A DNA stretch of 64,000 bases, taken from a virus. Below, in pieces: positions 16,934 through 27,300 of the stretch. Position 1 is the first letter of the stretch. Each line of letters opens with the position of its first letter. Below the pieces are notes generated by a model. The model was given only the letters and a program-made list of their open reading frames with translations, was not told the DNA's origin and ran no database searches. The stretch lies in IMG/VR virus record IMGVR_UViG_3300025133_009649, positions 1 through 64,000 of that record; one strand, 5' to 3'. The position numbers and the translations under genes are program-made.

Positions 16934-17334
16934 CTGAAAAGAAAATTACAGGCTTTATAGCTGGTTGTTTTGATTTACTGCATCCGGGGTATATTTTAAT
17001 GTTTGAAGATGCTAAAACTATTTGTAATCATTTAATTATTGCGCTTCACGAGGACCCTTCACTCGAAAGATCTCATAAACATAAGCCTATACATTCTTTA
17101 AAAGAAAGAGAGACAATATTAAAAGGCATTAAATATATTGATGAAGTAGTGTATTATAAAACAGAGAAAGAATTGAAAAATTTATTATTGGATATATCAC
17201 CAGATTATAGAATTATTGGAACTGATTATTTAGAAAGAGATTTTACTGGAAAAGATATTGAAGATATTAAAATATATTATCATGAAAGACAGCATGACTG
17301 GTCTTATTCAAAATTAAGGAGAAAAATATGTTAA
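16930..17334 (+). CDS. Cytidylyltransferase-like (TagD/RfaE2 fold) nucleotidyltransferase, HPGY variant
   Basis: This 134-aa protein starts 'GFIAGCFDLLHPGYILMFEDAK', quoted here as 'GCFDLLHPGYI'. In the family the second His of H-x-G-H helps bind the nucleotide phosphates; here it is Tyr21, with His18 kept. 'SLKERETILKGIKYIDEV' matches the next conserved block and 'HDWSYSKLRRKI' replaces the usual I-S-S-T-x-I-R end. Relatives join CTP or ATP to glycerol-phosphate, ribitol-phosphate or heptose-phosphate. It closes the sugar island and is coupled to the epimerase by ATGA. Confidence 0.85.
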   Translation: MTEKKITGFIAGCFDLLHPGYILMFEDAKTICNHLIIALHEDPSLERSHKHKPIHSLKERETILKGIKYIDEVVYYKTEKELKNLLLDISPDYRIIGTDYLERDFTGKDIEDIKIYYHERQHDWSYSKLRRKIC

Positions 17335-17531
17335 AATTATCAAATGAGGCAGTTGGAGCTGTTATGCTAGCTCTACAAAATTCATTAATGGACCAAAGCG
17401 ATATTGTACCAGTTTTAAGAGGGTTCGATTTAAAAATTGATGATAAAGAAGAATTATATATTATGAACCCACCGGTGGTAAAACTTGATAATGATTCTGA
17501 TGAATATCCCATAGATGACGGGTCAGAGTAA
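17328..17531 (+). CDS. Small acidic protein of unknown function
   Basis: AAGGAG precedes the ATG, and the gene overlaps the cytidylyltransferase by 7 nt. The 67-aa product has an amphipathic N-terminal helix ('LSNEAVGAVMLALQNSLM'), a short 'DIVPVLRGFDL' and an acidic tail ('DNDSDEYPIDDGSE'). No known family was named. The neighbours downstream are phage late-control genes, so it probably belongs with them rather than with the sugar genes. Confidence 0.75.
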   Translation: MLKLSNEAVGAVMLALQNSLMDQSDIVPVLRGFDLKIDDKEELYIMNPPVVKLDNDSDEYPIDDGSE

Positions 17532-17537
17532 TTAACC

Positions 17538-17798
17538 GTGCCCAAATATAGCTATAAGTGTGCACAGTGTAATAATATTATTACTATTTATCATTCAATT
17601 GGTGATAAAAAAACAGACTGTGATGCCTGTGAAACTCCTGGCACGCTTAAACGTTTGCCATCTAAATTTAGCTTAAATATACAAGAAAAAAAGAGCAAAG
17701 TGGGCGACTTAGTTAAGCACAGCATAGAAGAATTTGGAAAAGAACTTGAACAGGAAAAAGAGAAATTAAGAAATGAATTTTTTCACCCAGATGAATAA
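17538..17798 (+). CDS. FmdB-like zinc-ribbon protein
   Basis: Starting at GTG 17538, the 86-aa product begins 'MPKYSYKCAQCNNII' and continues with 'DCDACETPGTLKRLPS'. The two Cys-x2-Cys pairs and the M-P-x-Y-x-Y-x-C start are the hallmarks of the FmdB/CxxC zinc-ribbon family. The C-terminal half is a charged helix. Small zinc ribbons of this type are often found next to the gp55 sigma gene in T4-like phages and may act in transcription, but a role here is inference. Confidence 0.85.
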   Translation: MPKYSYKCAQCNNIITIYHSIGDKKTDCDACETPGTLKRLPSKFSLNIQEKKSKVGDLVKHSIEEFGKELEQEKEKLRNEFFHPDE

Positions 17799-18174
17799 AT
17801 ATGTTTTATTATTTTCAATAATATTAAATGGTATATTGCTGATGTTTGTTACAGGCATCGTTCCTTTCTTTTTATATCTTAGCATCATTATTAATTTAAT
17901 GCTTGTTTGGTATAGTGGTGTTTGTCTGTTGAGAGTTAATAATCTAGAAAATGATATGATTATACTTTTGCAAAAAAACGAAGATTTTCTAGATGAATTA
18001 GAAAATATTCATGCTCTAGAAATGTATTACGGAGATGAATACTTACAAAATCTTATTGTTAAGTCAAGAGACTTGGTTAACGATTTTGTTGATATACAAG
18101 AAGAATATTTTGATGTAGAAGTAACGGAATTAGAACATGACGAAGAAAACTCGCCGCCCCCGCAAGAAGAATAA
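17773..18174 (+). CDS. Small membrane protein with acidic coiled tail
   Basis: This 133-aa product has two strongly hydrophobic segments at about residues 9-28 and 30-52, then a long acidic helix ('LLQKNEDFLDELENI', 'ALEMYYGDEYLQNLIVK') and a Pro-Glu end. It is predicted to sit in the inner membrane with its tail in the cytoplasm. The function is unknown. A second Met at 17791 is a possible start; 17773 is chosen for the AAGAGAAATTAAGAA run just upstream. It overlaps the zinc ribbon by 26 nt and gp55 by 38 nt, a tightly coupled set. Confidence 0.75.
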   Translation: MNFFTQMNKYVLLFSIILNGILLMFVTGIVPFFLYLSIIINLMLVWYSGVCLLRVNNLENDMIILLQKNEDFLDELENIHALEMYYGDEYLQNLIVKSRDLVNDFVDIQEEYFDVEVTELEHDEENSPPPQEE

Positions 18175-18832
18175 CTATTTTACAAAAGTGCATGAGAATG
18201 CAATTGTCAAATATGCTATAACAGACGATAGATCGGTAAGGTCAGAATTATATATTTCTTATATAGGTCCGGCCTTCGATGAAATGGTCGATAAAATAGT
18301 TTATACCTATAAATTTAATAATTTGCCTAATATTGATTATCTCAAAGATGACTGCAAACTTTGGCTAATAACAATACTTGACAAATATGATACTAGTAGG
18401 AATTCTAAGGCTTTTTCTTATTTTAGTGTCATAACTAAAAATTGGTTTATCCACAAGGTTAAACAAAATTCAAAAAAATTAAGAAGAGACGTACAATATG
18501 AAGATTTAAATAATGAAGTCCAATTGGAACATCTTGTTGTACAACACACGTATGAACATAACAGGGAGCAACAGGAATTTTGGGAGCACCTGTACAAAGA
18601 AATGGATACCTGGGAAAATCTTAAATTAAAAGAAACAGAAAAGAAAGTGTTAGAAGCAATAAGAATACTCTTTAACAGCACAAACGATATAGAAATTTTT
18701 AATAAAAAGGCTATTTATTTGTATATGAGGGAAATTACTGGACTTAACACAAAACAAATTGTTAATAACCTCAATAGAATAAGAAAAAGATATAGGATTT
18801 TCAAAAAAGAATGGGAAAAAGGAAACATTTAA
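18137..18832 (+). CDS. 55: T4 gp55-like late-transcription sigma factor
   Basis: This 231-aa protein matches the T4 gp55 class. The N-terminal third has 'ENAIVKYAITDD' and 'SELYISYIGPAFDEMVDKIV', and the core has 'LDKYDTSRNSKAFSYFSVITKNWFI', quoted here as 'KAFSYFSVITKNWFI', which corresponds to the sigma region 2 remnant that contacts core polymerase and the late promoter -10. In T4, gp55 directs host RNA polymerase to TATAAATA late promoters together with gp33 and the sliding clamp gp45. Its presence identifies the genome as a T4-like lytic phage. It should drive the long tail module that follows. Confidence 0.92.
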   Translation: MTKKTRRPRKKNNYFTKVHENAIVKYAITDDRSVRSELYISYIGPAFDEMVDKIVYTYKFNNLPNIDYLKDDCKLWLITILDKYDTSRNSKAFSYFSVITKNWFIHKVKQNSKKLRRDVQYEDLNNEVQLEHLVVQHTYEHNREQQEFWEHLYKEMDTWENLKLKETEKKVLEAIRILFNSTNDIEIFNKKAIYLYMREITGLNTKQIVNNLNRIRKRYRIFKKEWEKGNI

Positions 18833-19125
18833 ATTCACAAGAATTTGTTGAAGAAGCTGCAGACAATATTAGGAAAGATAGAGCTTTGGCTTCTTCTCTT
18901 TTAATAGAGCTGATGAAAATTCTTAAAGCAGATGAAACAAAACATCAGCATTCTGGCCCCGTCGCAGCTAAATATTTAGAAACCTTACAGAGATCTAATG
19001 AACAACTCGTTAAGTTAGCTTCTTTAATTTCAAAAAAAGAACATACTTCTGTTGATCTGTCTCAAATGGAGAAATCAGAAATATATGATTTAATTAACGA
19101 AAACGAAAATAATATCGAGGATTAA
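18811..19125 (+). CDS. Small helical protein of unknown function after gp55
   Basis: This 104-aa product overlaps gp55 by 22 nt. It is mostly helical and charged ('DRALASSLLIELMKILKADE', 'KYLETLQRSNEQLVKLASLI'), with a His-rich turn 'KHQHSGP' between. No zinc or catalytic motif is complete. Its size and helical nature could suit a small adaptor or terminase small subunit, but nothing in the sequence proves this. It ends 4 nt before the first large tail gene. Confidence 0.7.
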   Translation: MGKRKHLNSQEFVEEAADNIRKDRALASSLLIELMKILKADETKHQHSGPVAAKYLETLQRSNEQLVKLASLISKKEHTSVDLSQMEKSEIYDLINENENNIED

Positions 19126-19129
19126 ATAT

Positions 19130-22100
19130 ATGGGAGATGGTGGAATAGTTAAGTGGGCTGGATCTGTAAAAGATGATGATGGTGACCAAAATTTTGGCAA
19201 TCAGCAACTTCATGAAGGACGGATGCATCTAAACCGTACTAAGGTAGTGCCAACTTTATTAAAGACCATGCTTGAAAGGGAGTATGGTTACACTGACATT
19301 GTGAATAATGGAATTCCTTATATAGCTACTGTATTACATATTTTTAACGGACCTAATTCAGAGAAAGGAGTTTCGACCAAAGGCGTGCAAACAACAGTGG
19401 TCAATGCAGACACTTGGTTCGTAAACAAGACGGTTTCTAAACCAACTGAGAGAAGAGAAAGAATAAGATTACTGGCCAGAATACCAGAGTTTGATACGGG
19501 GCTAAATTGGCCCATGGATAAGGAGGATTTTATTCGTATATGTGCTCATGGAGAATATCATGAGCGCTCGACACAGAAGACCACTGGTCTCGCAGACACT
19601 TATGCTATTCAGGTTGGCGATCAGATTTTGGTTAATCTTCGAGGAAAAAATACTTCTCCATCCGACGGCCGCCAGGCAGGTTGGATAGTTGGTCTTTCAC
19701 GGAAAGCGTTACTTAGGGAGGCACTCGTTGATATGCCTCATCCCAGTATTCAATTTGCAAAACCCTGTAAGTCTAACAGAGACGTTTCCGGCCCTCCCCC
19801 TGAATATTTGCGAGGTGAAACAGAAAAAGAGCCGGCTATAGCATACCCTATAATAGAAAAATATAAAACAAGAATTAAAACCGGTTTATACGGCAACGGT
19901 ACTCCACAAACAAAATATCATTTTAATAATGCTTTATCGGGAATCCAAGGTGCAAAAAAATCTTTTAAATATGATGTACCTGGTCCTGCTCCTGGAAAGG
20001 ACGATGCGTTTATTTGGGTTGGCCACTTAAGAAACAACGGTTATTTAGATTTAGTAGATCGTCCTATCAGTCTAGGGAGGGAAACTATTATATACGCCCC
20101 CATGACCTTAGACGTCACGTTGCCGATAGAATTAAAATATTATTTTCACGACCGCGCGGGCTTCGGCCATGCATGGGTTAATGGACCAGATACAAAAGTT
20201 GGAGAGTCAATCGATTTAGCTGAAACCAAGGGGAACGATTTTAGAGAAAAAATTGCTCCTGCAATTAAAGATATGATTAAAGATAGAAGAAATTTTATTT
20301 TAGTTATACCTGAAATGTCTTATTCTAGAGGATTTGGAACAAAGTCAAATGATGTTACTAGGACAAAAAAAATGTCTGTGGGTAAAAAAGCCGGCTACAC
20401 CGTTGGCACCGCGCACAAAGAATCACCTGCAGTAATAAGAACCAAGATTACAAAATCTGAAGTTTTCAGTACTGTTAAGGAATATTTAAGAGGCCTCCCT
20501 GCTGGAAAAATACTTATTGATGAAGGCGTTTTTACAGATGACGAAATTTTAACTAGCAATGTTTTGCAAAAAACTCATTTAAGAGAAAGAGAAACTGTTA
20601 CTTTTGATGGATCATTCACTGGTGGGTTATTTGGGAGCTTTCATATTGAAGTACTTGATATAATTAAAAATTATTTAGGTAAATACGCTTTTGACAATAT
20701 TAATTATATATCTATTTTGGCCGACGGCATGGGGGCTATAAATTTAGCATCTATAATTAAATTTACGACATACAGCACAGTACACAACAATGCTGAGAAT
20801 AGTTTTAAATCTGTACCTATTAATAGAATTGATTATGTTGAGAGTTCAAAAGATATGTTAGAAATTTATAATTTTTCTAAGATGCCTGCCTATTCAATAT
20901 ACGAAGATTATTTAATTTTCAGGGCTGAAGGTTCTGAATACTTTGAATTTAATTATATTACAGAAAAGAATTCTACTCATGGACGAAGCTTTTTTAATAA
21001 ATTAGGACACATCGATTCATATGATAACTCTATTAAGGCTGCCAGCTCCCACGGTGACAAAAAATTCTCTTTAAAAGTCGCTCCCAACACACCATTACAA
21101 AAAATAGAAGTTGCTGCAGACATCAAGGCGGTAATTAATATGCATGTATTGCCAAAAGAGCCTTCATCAATTACTAGCGATACGACTAAAAAAGCAGCAT
21201 ATGCTTTTGTTATGAAAGATGATTTTGTTCTTGCCCCGGATACTTTGGTTACTTCTGACTCTAACTCTTCTCAGACCCCAGTTAATGATTTTGTGCCAGA
21301 CCACGCCGGCGCCATGGCATCTAAGCCATCTGAAGGCAACGCAAATAAATATGAAAAAGAAATGCAAGGTCTAAAAGTTAAAATAAATACTTTTGCAAAT
21401 AACGTATTAAATTCTCTACAAACTAAAAGTTTTTGCACAGATCCAAAAACACAAGACTATTGTACGGGAGCCGGCGGTGTAAGTTATGAGTCGAGCATCG
21501 CAGCACACTTCCAAAACTACATAGCAGATTTAGAAAATTATTTTTATTATTTTGTGTTACTTCAACATGAATTAAACATTGCTAAAATTAAAAATGTCAA
21601 AAAAGAACTTCAAAATTATTTGAATAAGGATCCTTTTAATATTAGTGAAGAATGTGATGATGCTGCAGCAAATAATAAAAATGAAAGTTGGTTTGATGAT
21701 TATAAAGATAATTTTGGCGGGATGTTTAGGGGTTATGTTGGTACTACTGACAAGTATGATATGAAAAAGGCAGCAAAGAAGCTTGCAGAGGGCCCAACAA
21801 AACTAGTGATGCCATCTGATGCTGGCAGGCGCGATTTTTTTGTAACTGACGGAGACATCGACGACGGCGCATCCCGCGGCGCATATGCAAATATTATGTA
21901 TAATGTCGCCCGCGAAAGAGCTTTAAAAAAGATTAAAGATGATTTAGATGAGTTAATTGAAGCTGCAGAACCGGTGCCTGCCACAGCCCCTAATCCGGAT
22001 TGTGATCCACCACCAGTAACCTTGGAAGAAATAAGAACTATGGTACCAAGCCGATCAGCTAAATATTCTAGATTTTCTGAACAATCATGTGCTGGTAATA

Positions 22101-23290
22101 ATATAAAAGTTGTTTCAACTTTCAAAGAACTAAAAACCATGCTTTCATGGAATCCAAAAACTAAACCTCTGAAGGAGTCTATGGGTTCAGATAAAAAATA
22201 TACAGATTTAGTGACTAACATCGACACCGAGGCTGTTGGATACAAAACAAAAAGATTTACATATAGAGCTAGGGCAAAAATCAATCCAGTTTATAAAGAA
22301 AGTCCGCTTGTTTGGTCATGCATAGCAGAAAAAATAAGAGAGTCGTGGGAGGCCGCATGCAATATATCAAATTATATACCATTTACAATCACTTCCGGCA
22401 TCAAAGGTGTTATTGGTAATCCTGGTGTTTCTGCGTATAACAATGGAATGTCAATTGATTCATTTGGATTATCAATAAATGTGGACCCACCATTGGCTGG
22501 TTATAGCGGTGATGGAAAACCAGTATATAGTGTTTTTACTGGAATGTGGACTCCGGGTTTTGTTGAAACATCTGCACAAGAACTTTATGATTTAGGTGTA
22601 TTATACACCAGCCCAAATACAATGAGCGAATCTCCTTTTGCTATTGTCACTTCTGCAGGAATTGGATCACGATATTTAGATAACGCATATGAATCTGGAT
22701 TTTATTATGATCAAAATATGTCTGACATCACCCTCGCCGAAGGTCACGGAGAACTAGCAGTGCCGGAATTTGAACCGCCCGCCGGCGTCGGCGACGCCTT
22801 GGAAGACCTAGGTATGCCACATAAAGCGAAGAAGCCTGTTGAGGCTGATGGTGGTTTTATAATGCCTGAACCAAGATTGGTACCACCAGATCCAAGATTA
22901 ATAGAAAATTGGTCAGGCGCACCCGATTCATATGCCGGCCCCTCCGGCATCGGTGAAAAAAAAGCAAGTTATAACAAAGATATAAAAGAAGCTGAAGGAC
23001 AATTAATCGTCCCGCCTGGAGCGAATCCTGTTGTATGGTTGCTAACTTTTTGTGAAAGAAGCGGCATGAAGTGGGGAAATTCTTTTTTCTTAAGAAAAAG
23101 ATTTGTAGGAGGCAAACAAACTTGGACTCCTGCCGAACAAAGAAGAATAGCGGCTATATATGGTATTCCTGATATAGTTGCTAGAATAAACGCTATTTCA
23201 TGGCCTGTAACTTCGGTTGATAAACACATGCATTTTCAATATTATGCCGGAGGCCCAATAATAACTTGGGAAGAAATAGAGGAGAAGTAA
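19130..23290 (+). CDS. Large tail-tip protein with C-terminal M15-type peptidase domain (probable tail lysin/hub)
   Basis: This is a 1386-aa virion-type protein. Near residues 150-190 'YAIQVGDQILVNLRG' followed by 'GWIVGLSRKALL' looks like the OB-type beta barrel of T4 gp5-like hub proteins. The C-terminal 300 residues match M15C/L-alanyl-D-glutamate peptidases: 'FTITSGIKG', 'SAYNNGMSID' (Tyr1103, Gly1106, Asp1110), 'RSGMKWGNSFF' and 'DKHMHFQYY' (His1368). The expected first zinc His is Tyr1103, while Asp1110 and His1368 are kept. The role is probably peptidoglycan cutting at the tail tip during entry, if it is active. It is followed 3 nt later by the next tail gene, which has a GAGGAG ribosome site. 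Confidence 0.75.
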   Translation: MGDGGIVKWAGSVKDDDGDQNFGNQQLHEGRMHLNRTKVVPTLLKTMLEREYGYTDIVNNGIPYIATVLHIFNGPNSEKGVSTKGVQTTVVNADTWFVNKTVSKPTERRERIRLLARIPEFDTGLNWPMDKEDFIRICAHGEYHERSTQKTTGLADTYAIQVGDQILVNLRGKNTSPSDGRQAGWIVGLSRKALLREALVDMPHPSIQFAKPCKSNRDVSGPPPEYLRGETEKEPAIAYPIIEKYKTRIKTGLYGNGTPQTKYHFNNALSGIQGAKKSFKYDVPGPAPGKDDAFIWVGHLRNNGYLDLVDRPISLGRETIIYAPMTLDVTLPIELKYYFHDRAGFGHAWVNGPDTKVGESIDLAETKGNDFREKIAPAIKDMIKDRRNFILVIPEMSYSRGFGTKSNDVTRTKKMSVGKKAGYTVGTAHKESPAVIRTKITKSEVFSTVKEYLRGLPAGKILIDEGVFTDDEILTSNVLQKTHLRERETVTFDGSFTGGLFGSFHIEVLDIIKNYLGKYAFDNINYISILADGMGAINLASIIKFTTYSTVHNNAENSFKSVPINRIDYVESSKDMLEIYNFSKMPAYSIYEDYLIFRAEGSEYFEFNYITEKNSTHGRSFFNKLGHIDSYDNSIKAASSHGDKKFSLKVAPNTPLQKIEVAADIKAVINMHVLPKEPSSITSDTTKKAAYAFVMKDDFVLAPDTLVTSDSNSSQTPVNDFVPDHAGAMASKPSEGNANKYEKEMQGLKVKINTFANNVLNSLQTKSFCTDPKTQDYCTGAGGVSYESSIAAHFQNYIADLENYFYYFVLLQHELNIAKIKNVKKELQNYLNKDPFNISEECDDAAANNKNESWFDDYKDNFGGMFRGYVGTTDKYDMKKAAKKLAEGPTKLVMPSDAGRRDFFVTDGDIDDGASRGAYANIMYNVARERALKKIKDDLDELIEAAEPVPATAPNPDCDPPPVTLEEIRTMVPSRSAKYSRFSEQSCAGNNIKVVSTFKELKTMLSWNPKTKPLKESMGSDKKYTDLVTNIDTEAVGYKTKRFTYRARAKINPVYKESPLVWSCIAEKIRESWEAACNISNYIPFTITSGIKGVIGNPGVSAYNNGMSIDSFGLSINVDPPLAGYSGDGKPVYSVFTGMWTPGFVETSAQELYDLGVLYTSPNTMSESPFAIVTSAGIGSRYLDNAYESGFYYDQNMSDITLAEGHGELAVPEFEPPAGVGDALEDLGMPHKAKKPVEADGGFIMPEPRLVPPDPRLIENWSGAPDSYAGPSGIGEKKASYNKDIKEAEGQLIVPPGANPVVWLLTFCERSGMKWGNSFFLRKRFVGGKQTWTPAEQRRIAAIYGIPDIVARINAISWPVTSVDKHMHFQYYAGGPIITWEEIEEK

Positions 23291-23293
23291 TTT

Positions 23294-24301
23294 ATGTCAA
23301 AAATAAGTAAAAAAGCTAGAGATTATTGTGGTTTGACAGACGAATCTAAACGAATTCTTGCTAGCTTATCCGATGACGAAGCAGAAGATTATGGGGGAAT
23401 ATTCGGAGGGGTAAGAAAACAGGCAATGGTTAGAAGGCTTACAGTGCCATCAGAAAATATAGTTGGTGAAGGTCTAGATAACAATGCTTTTATTGTTATT
23501 GGCAATGATCGCACAGGAGCCCCCCATACAGGTAATGGTGGGAGGGGGCACACTCAATGTGACGCTATAGATATAGTTGCAGGACTAGGGGGCTATTGCC
23601 CGCAGGAGGTAGAAGAAATTGAACTTGAAGATGGGAACAAAACTACGGTAAGGGTAGAAACTAACCCTAATTTTTATCTTGATGCAGCAAGAATCTATAT
23701 TTCACAAAAAACAGATGTTGACAAAAATTTTGGGATTGGCGGAGAATTCGGGCCAAAAAAGCCAGATGCAGGAGCCCCGGATGAAGAAAATATAGGTAAG
23801 TATGGGGGAAAATCAGCTATAGCCATAAAAGCCGATAATATCAGAGTTATTGGAAGGGAGAGCTTAAAACTGGTCACAGGAACAGATAAATTCAATTCTC
23901 AAGGTGGCGAGGTTAGTGGCAAGCATGGTATAGAAATAATATCAATGAACGAAGATAGCAAACTACAACCCATGGTTTTGGGCGATAATCTAATTAGGGC
24001 ATTGAGCAATATAATAAAATATGTTGAAAAATTACAAAACATTGTTCAAGCTCAAATACATTATCAAGCAAAATTTAATAAAGCTGTGATGCAACATAAT
24101 CACAGATCACCATTTTTTGCGCTTGAAACGTTGCCTTCAGAGGAATGCATGATCAGTAATATACAATGTGATGTTGAAACCATGCTTAATACTGAATTGT
24201 CTTTTATGTCTAGTACTTCAAATGGCGCCGGCATGAGAGCAAACTACTTGTCACCAAGTGGTCCTAAATATATTTTAAGTCCTCTTAACAAGGTAAATTA
24301 A
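23294..24301 (+). CDS. Probable tail-spike/needle or baseplate-hub protein
   Basis: GAGGAG lies just upstream. The 335-aa product has a repetitive beta-rich centre ('SAIAIKADNIRVIGRESLKL', 'GIEIISM') in the style of short beta-helix or spike segments, then a helix ('LIRALSNIIKYVEKLQNI') and 'MQHNHRSPFF'. A Gly-rich part lies around residues 75-95. The position directly after the gp5-like lysin and before the giant protein suggests a tail-tip or central-spike part (inference). No signal or membrane segment is present. Confidence 0.6.
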   Translation: MSKISKKARDYCGLTDESKRILASLSDDEAEDYGGIFGGVRKQAMVRRLTVPSENIVGEGLDNNAFIVIGNDRTGAPHTGNGGRGHTQCDAIDIVAGLGGYCPQEVEEIELEDGNKTTVRVETNPNFYLDAARIYISQKTDVDKNFGIGGEFGPKKPDAGAPDEENIGKYGGKSAIAIKADNIRVIGRESLKLVTGTDKFNSQGGEVSGKHGIEIISMNEDSKLQPMVLGDNLIRALSNIIKYVEKLQNIVQAQIHYQAKFNKAVMQHNHRSPFFALETLPSEECMISNIQCDVETMLNTELSFMSSTSNGAGMRANYLSPSGPKYILSPLNKVN

Positions 24302-24313
24302 AAAGGTAAAAAG

Positions 24314-27300
24314 ATGCAACTTGAGATAAGTAAAAATAAGTTAAAAGAAGTTCAGAGTGCCGTAAAAAAGTGGGCCGACGTTGCAATACCGATGTGGCAG
24401 AAAATGTTTCAATGGTTGCTGCCCGACGATTTTGATTATGGGTATAGTGGAGAAAGTGTAACTGCTCCAAATTTTAGTGATTTAATTCTTGTTGAGGATG
24501 TTCAAGCTGAGCAACTAGCTCATTATGAGTCAGGATTAGGTTTTTTAATACAAATTAATGCTACAATCAAGAAATATCATACACAAAAAATCAACTGGGA
24601 CGGCGCCCCGCTCGTAAACGGTGAGGTTTTTAGCAACGCCGCCTGGCCTGAACAAGACAAAATTAATAGCGAATGGTGGCATGAGGACTATTGCGCAGAT
24701 ATAGTTGATAATCTCCTCCAAGATGTCAAAGTTTTACAAAACAGTCCCTTATACAATACAGATCCGCAACTCTTGACCGCTATAAATCTTAATTTCGACG
24801 GTGCTGATCTTTCTAATAAAGCTGATGCAGTAGTAAAGGCGGCAGGTGAATATTTGTCATTGATGGGCTTATCTTTCTCGACTAAACATGAAATTAGCCC
24901 TCCTCCTGACGAAGTCAGCGCTTTATCTCCATGGACAATTGCTAGTGACAAGAGTCTAGAATCTCAATTTGAAAATTTACGGCCTACGTCAACACACTAT
25001 ATCGCCTTCATGCTGGATGAAACAAAATCAGATCTCGACTACCCCGACGCGGGGCCGGGTGGATATTATTTACCGGTACGTTATTCTCCATGGGACGAAA
25101 CTAATCATGAAAGCGATCCAAAAGAAGTAAAAGACTGGAATGACGAGAATTTTAGATATCTGACCATGGATGGAGATTTTTTTAAGCCAGGATCAAATGC
25201 TTCACAACTTGCAAATGGCATTGAATTACCACATGGTCTTGGAGTAATTGTAACTGAGATAATTAACAGTAAAACTGGGGTATGGGTTGGCTTCATAATA
25301 GATGAATTTGATCCCCTGACCCTCGACTCTGACATAGCTGTAACGAATAGCTCTTGGCATAACAAGCTTGATGATTTTTATAAATCGGGGGACTATGGCT
25401 GGAACGACCCGGCTCACAAACGCCGCGTGCAGCGTTTTTTGTATACTAGGCCAGAGTATTTAAGAATAAAACAGGATTCTAAGGAGATAGGAACAGATAA
25501 TATAGAACGATCGGCTCTGGATCCACCTATCTCTGATAACATCGTGGTTTCTGAAGAATCAATTGCTGAGGTAACTAAGAACTTGCCACCTGCTCTGGGC
25601 AAAATTAATCCACAAGATAACAAAAATTGGTTAACTTTACTTCCCGGCCAAGTAGCGCTTTCTTATTATAGTTTTATAAAACAAAATCATAAACAAACTG
25701 AAAAAAAGAATTATGTTGTTGACCACACAGCAATAATAAATAATCCGTCTTTGCGATATTCTGAAGGATACTTTTATTTTGTTGTAGGCCAATCACCTAG
25801 AATGTCTGAGCGCGACGCCATCGCCTTACCTAACGAAACAGCAGGCGACACTCTAGAGCAAAAAAAGCTTTATGCTTCAGCACAATCGATTGATCTTGCC
25901 AAAGATAAGGCTTGGGAAGCCTTGCTTAAGCATTTTGGCAAAGATATGGACGAGATAGAAAGCAATCCCTTAATACAGCGGTTAAAAAGAAGTTTCTTTG
26001 TTACAGCGGCATCTCATGTAAATATCAATACAACAAATCCAAATAACCAGAATGTTTTATTCGCGATTCGGGCAAGCTACATCGATGCTCTTCCTGAGAC
26101 AAGAAAACCTTATTTTAATGACTTTGACGATACAGATTTCGCAGGAGGCCGAAGCTTTTCGTTTCAGTTTTTAGCAAAAGAAATGGGCAAAATTTGCAGT
26201 GATTTGACAAATAGCTTAACTGGAATAAAAAAGAAAACGCAGGCAATAAAGGCTAATCAACCTTGGATGAAAGACGCCGCTGGACAACAGTTCAACATGA
26301 AAATCATTGAGGACTTTTTGTTCGATTCTAAGACTACTGTTCATTCGGGAGGCAGCGCACGTCCAGGCCAGTCGCTTATCGGAGGAGCATCCACCGCCGG
26401 CGGCTTTCCAGTATTGTTATCAAATTTCTTTAAAAATCAGGTTTATCCACGAACAACAAAAAATGATTATATATCTAAGCTAATTAGCGAAGCCGGAGCT
26501 TTGATACTATCTTCTAATTCTAATCCAGATGATCCAGATCATGTAGTCGAAATTGGGATAAGGGACAATGGCCTCGTAGGCTCTGATGTGAGATTAACCA
26601 TTTCTTATATCTTATTTTCTCCTGATCCAAAAGTTTTAAAGAATCTCGGCGAAACAGAAGAAGGCGAATTGACTGGTCATTTTAAATTATTCTATCATGA
26701 TCCTTATATAACTGAAGATGAATATAAGACGGATACTATCCCAAGAAGCGCCGTTCCTTTACGAATCGGAATTCCTCTTCTTCGACAAAATTTAGAAGGT
26801 GTGTACCCGTCAATGGCTCTTCACTACCTTTTATCACATTCTAGTATATTAAGTGGATATAAATCGTTAGAAGGAAACGATGAAGCCACACCAAAAGCCT
26901 GGCAAGATTATTTATTAAGATATTCAGTGCCGCCGATAGCTATTTCAGCACATCCTAGACTACCCAAGGCTGATAATATAAATAACTTAAGTTGTGAAGA
27001 GCTTATTAAAACTTTGGACAAGGCCGGTAACGTCTCAGGCTACGAACAACGAATAATAATGGAGAGAATATATACTAATCCTGGATGCAGAAAAGAATAT
27101 TATAGAAAATTTAAAAAGTCTACGCCGGCGAGCGATCCTGAAATGACCAGGAAAATGTTAGAAAGTAAGGCTGCTGAATCGGAAAATCTTGATGGTAAAT
27201 CATCATCCGGAGGGGTATCTCAGCAACTTTCACGTCTTTATAACGTTTTATTGAACACTCTTGATATAGAGGGCATTATTCAATTACTTATAGCCTGTAT

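Noticed and set aside
21733-22284. 183-aa open frame on the minus strand
   Set aside because: It lies wholly within the tail lysin gene, has no ribosome site or recognisable motif, and mirrors the codon pattern of the plus-strand gene.
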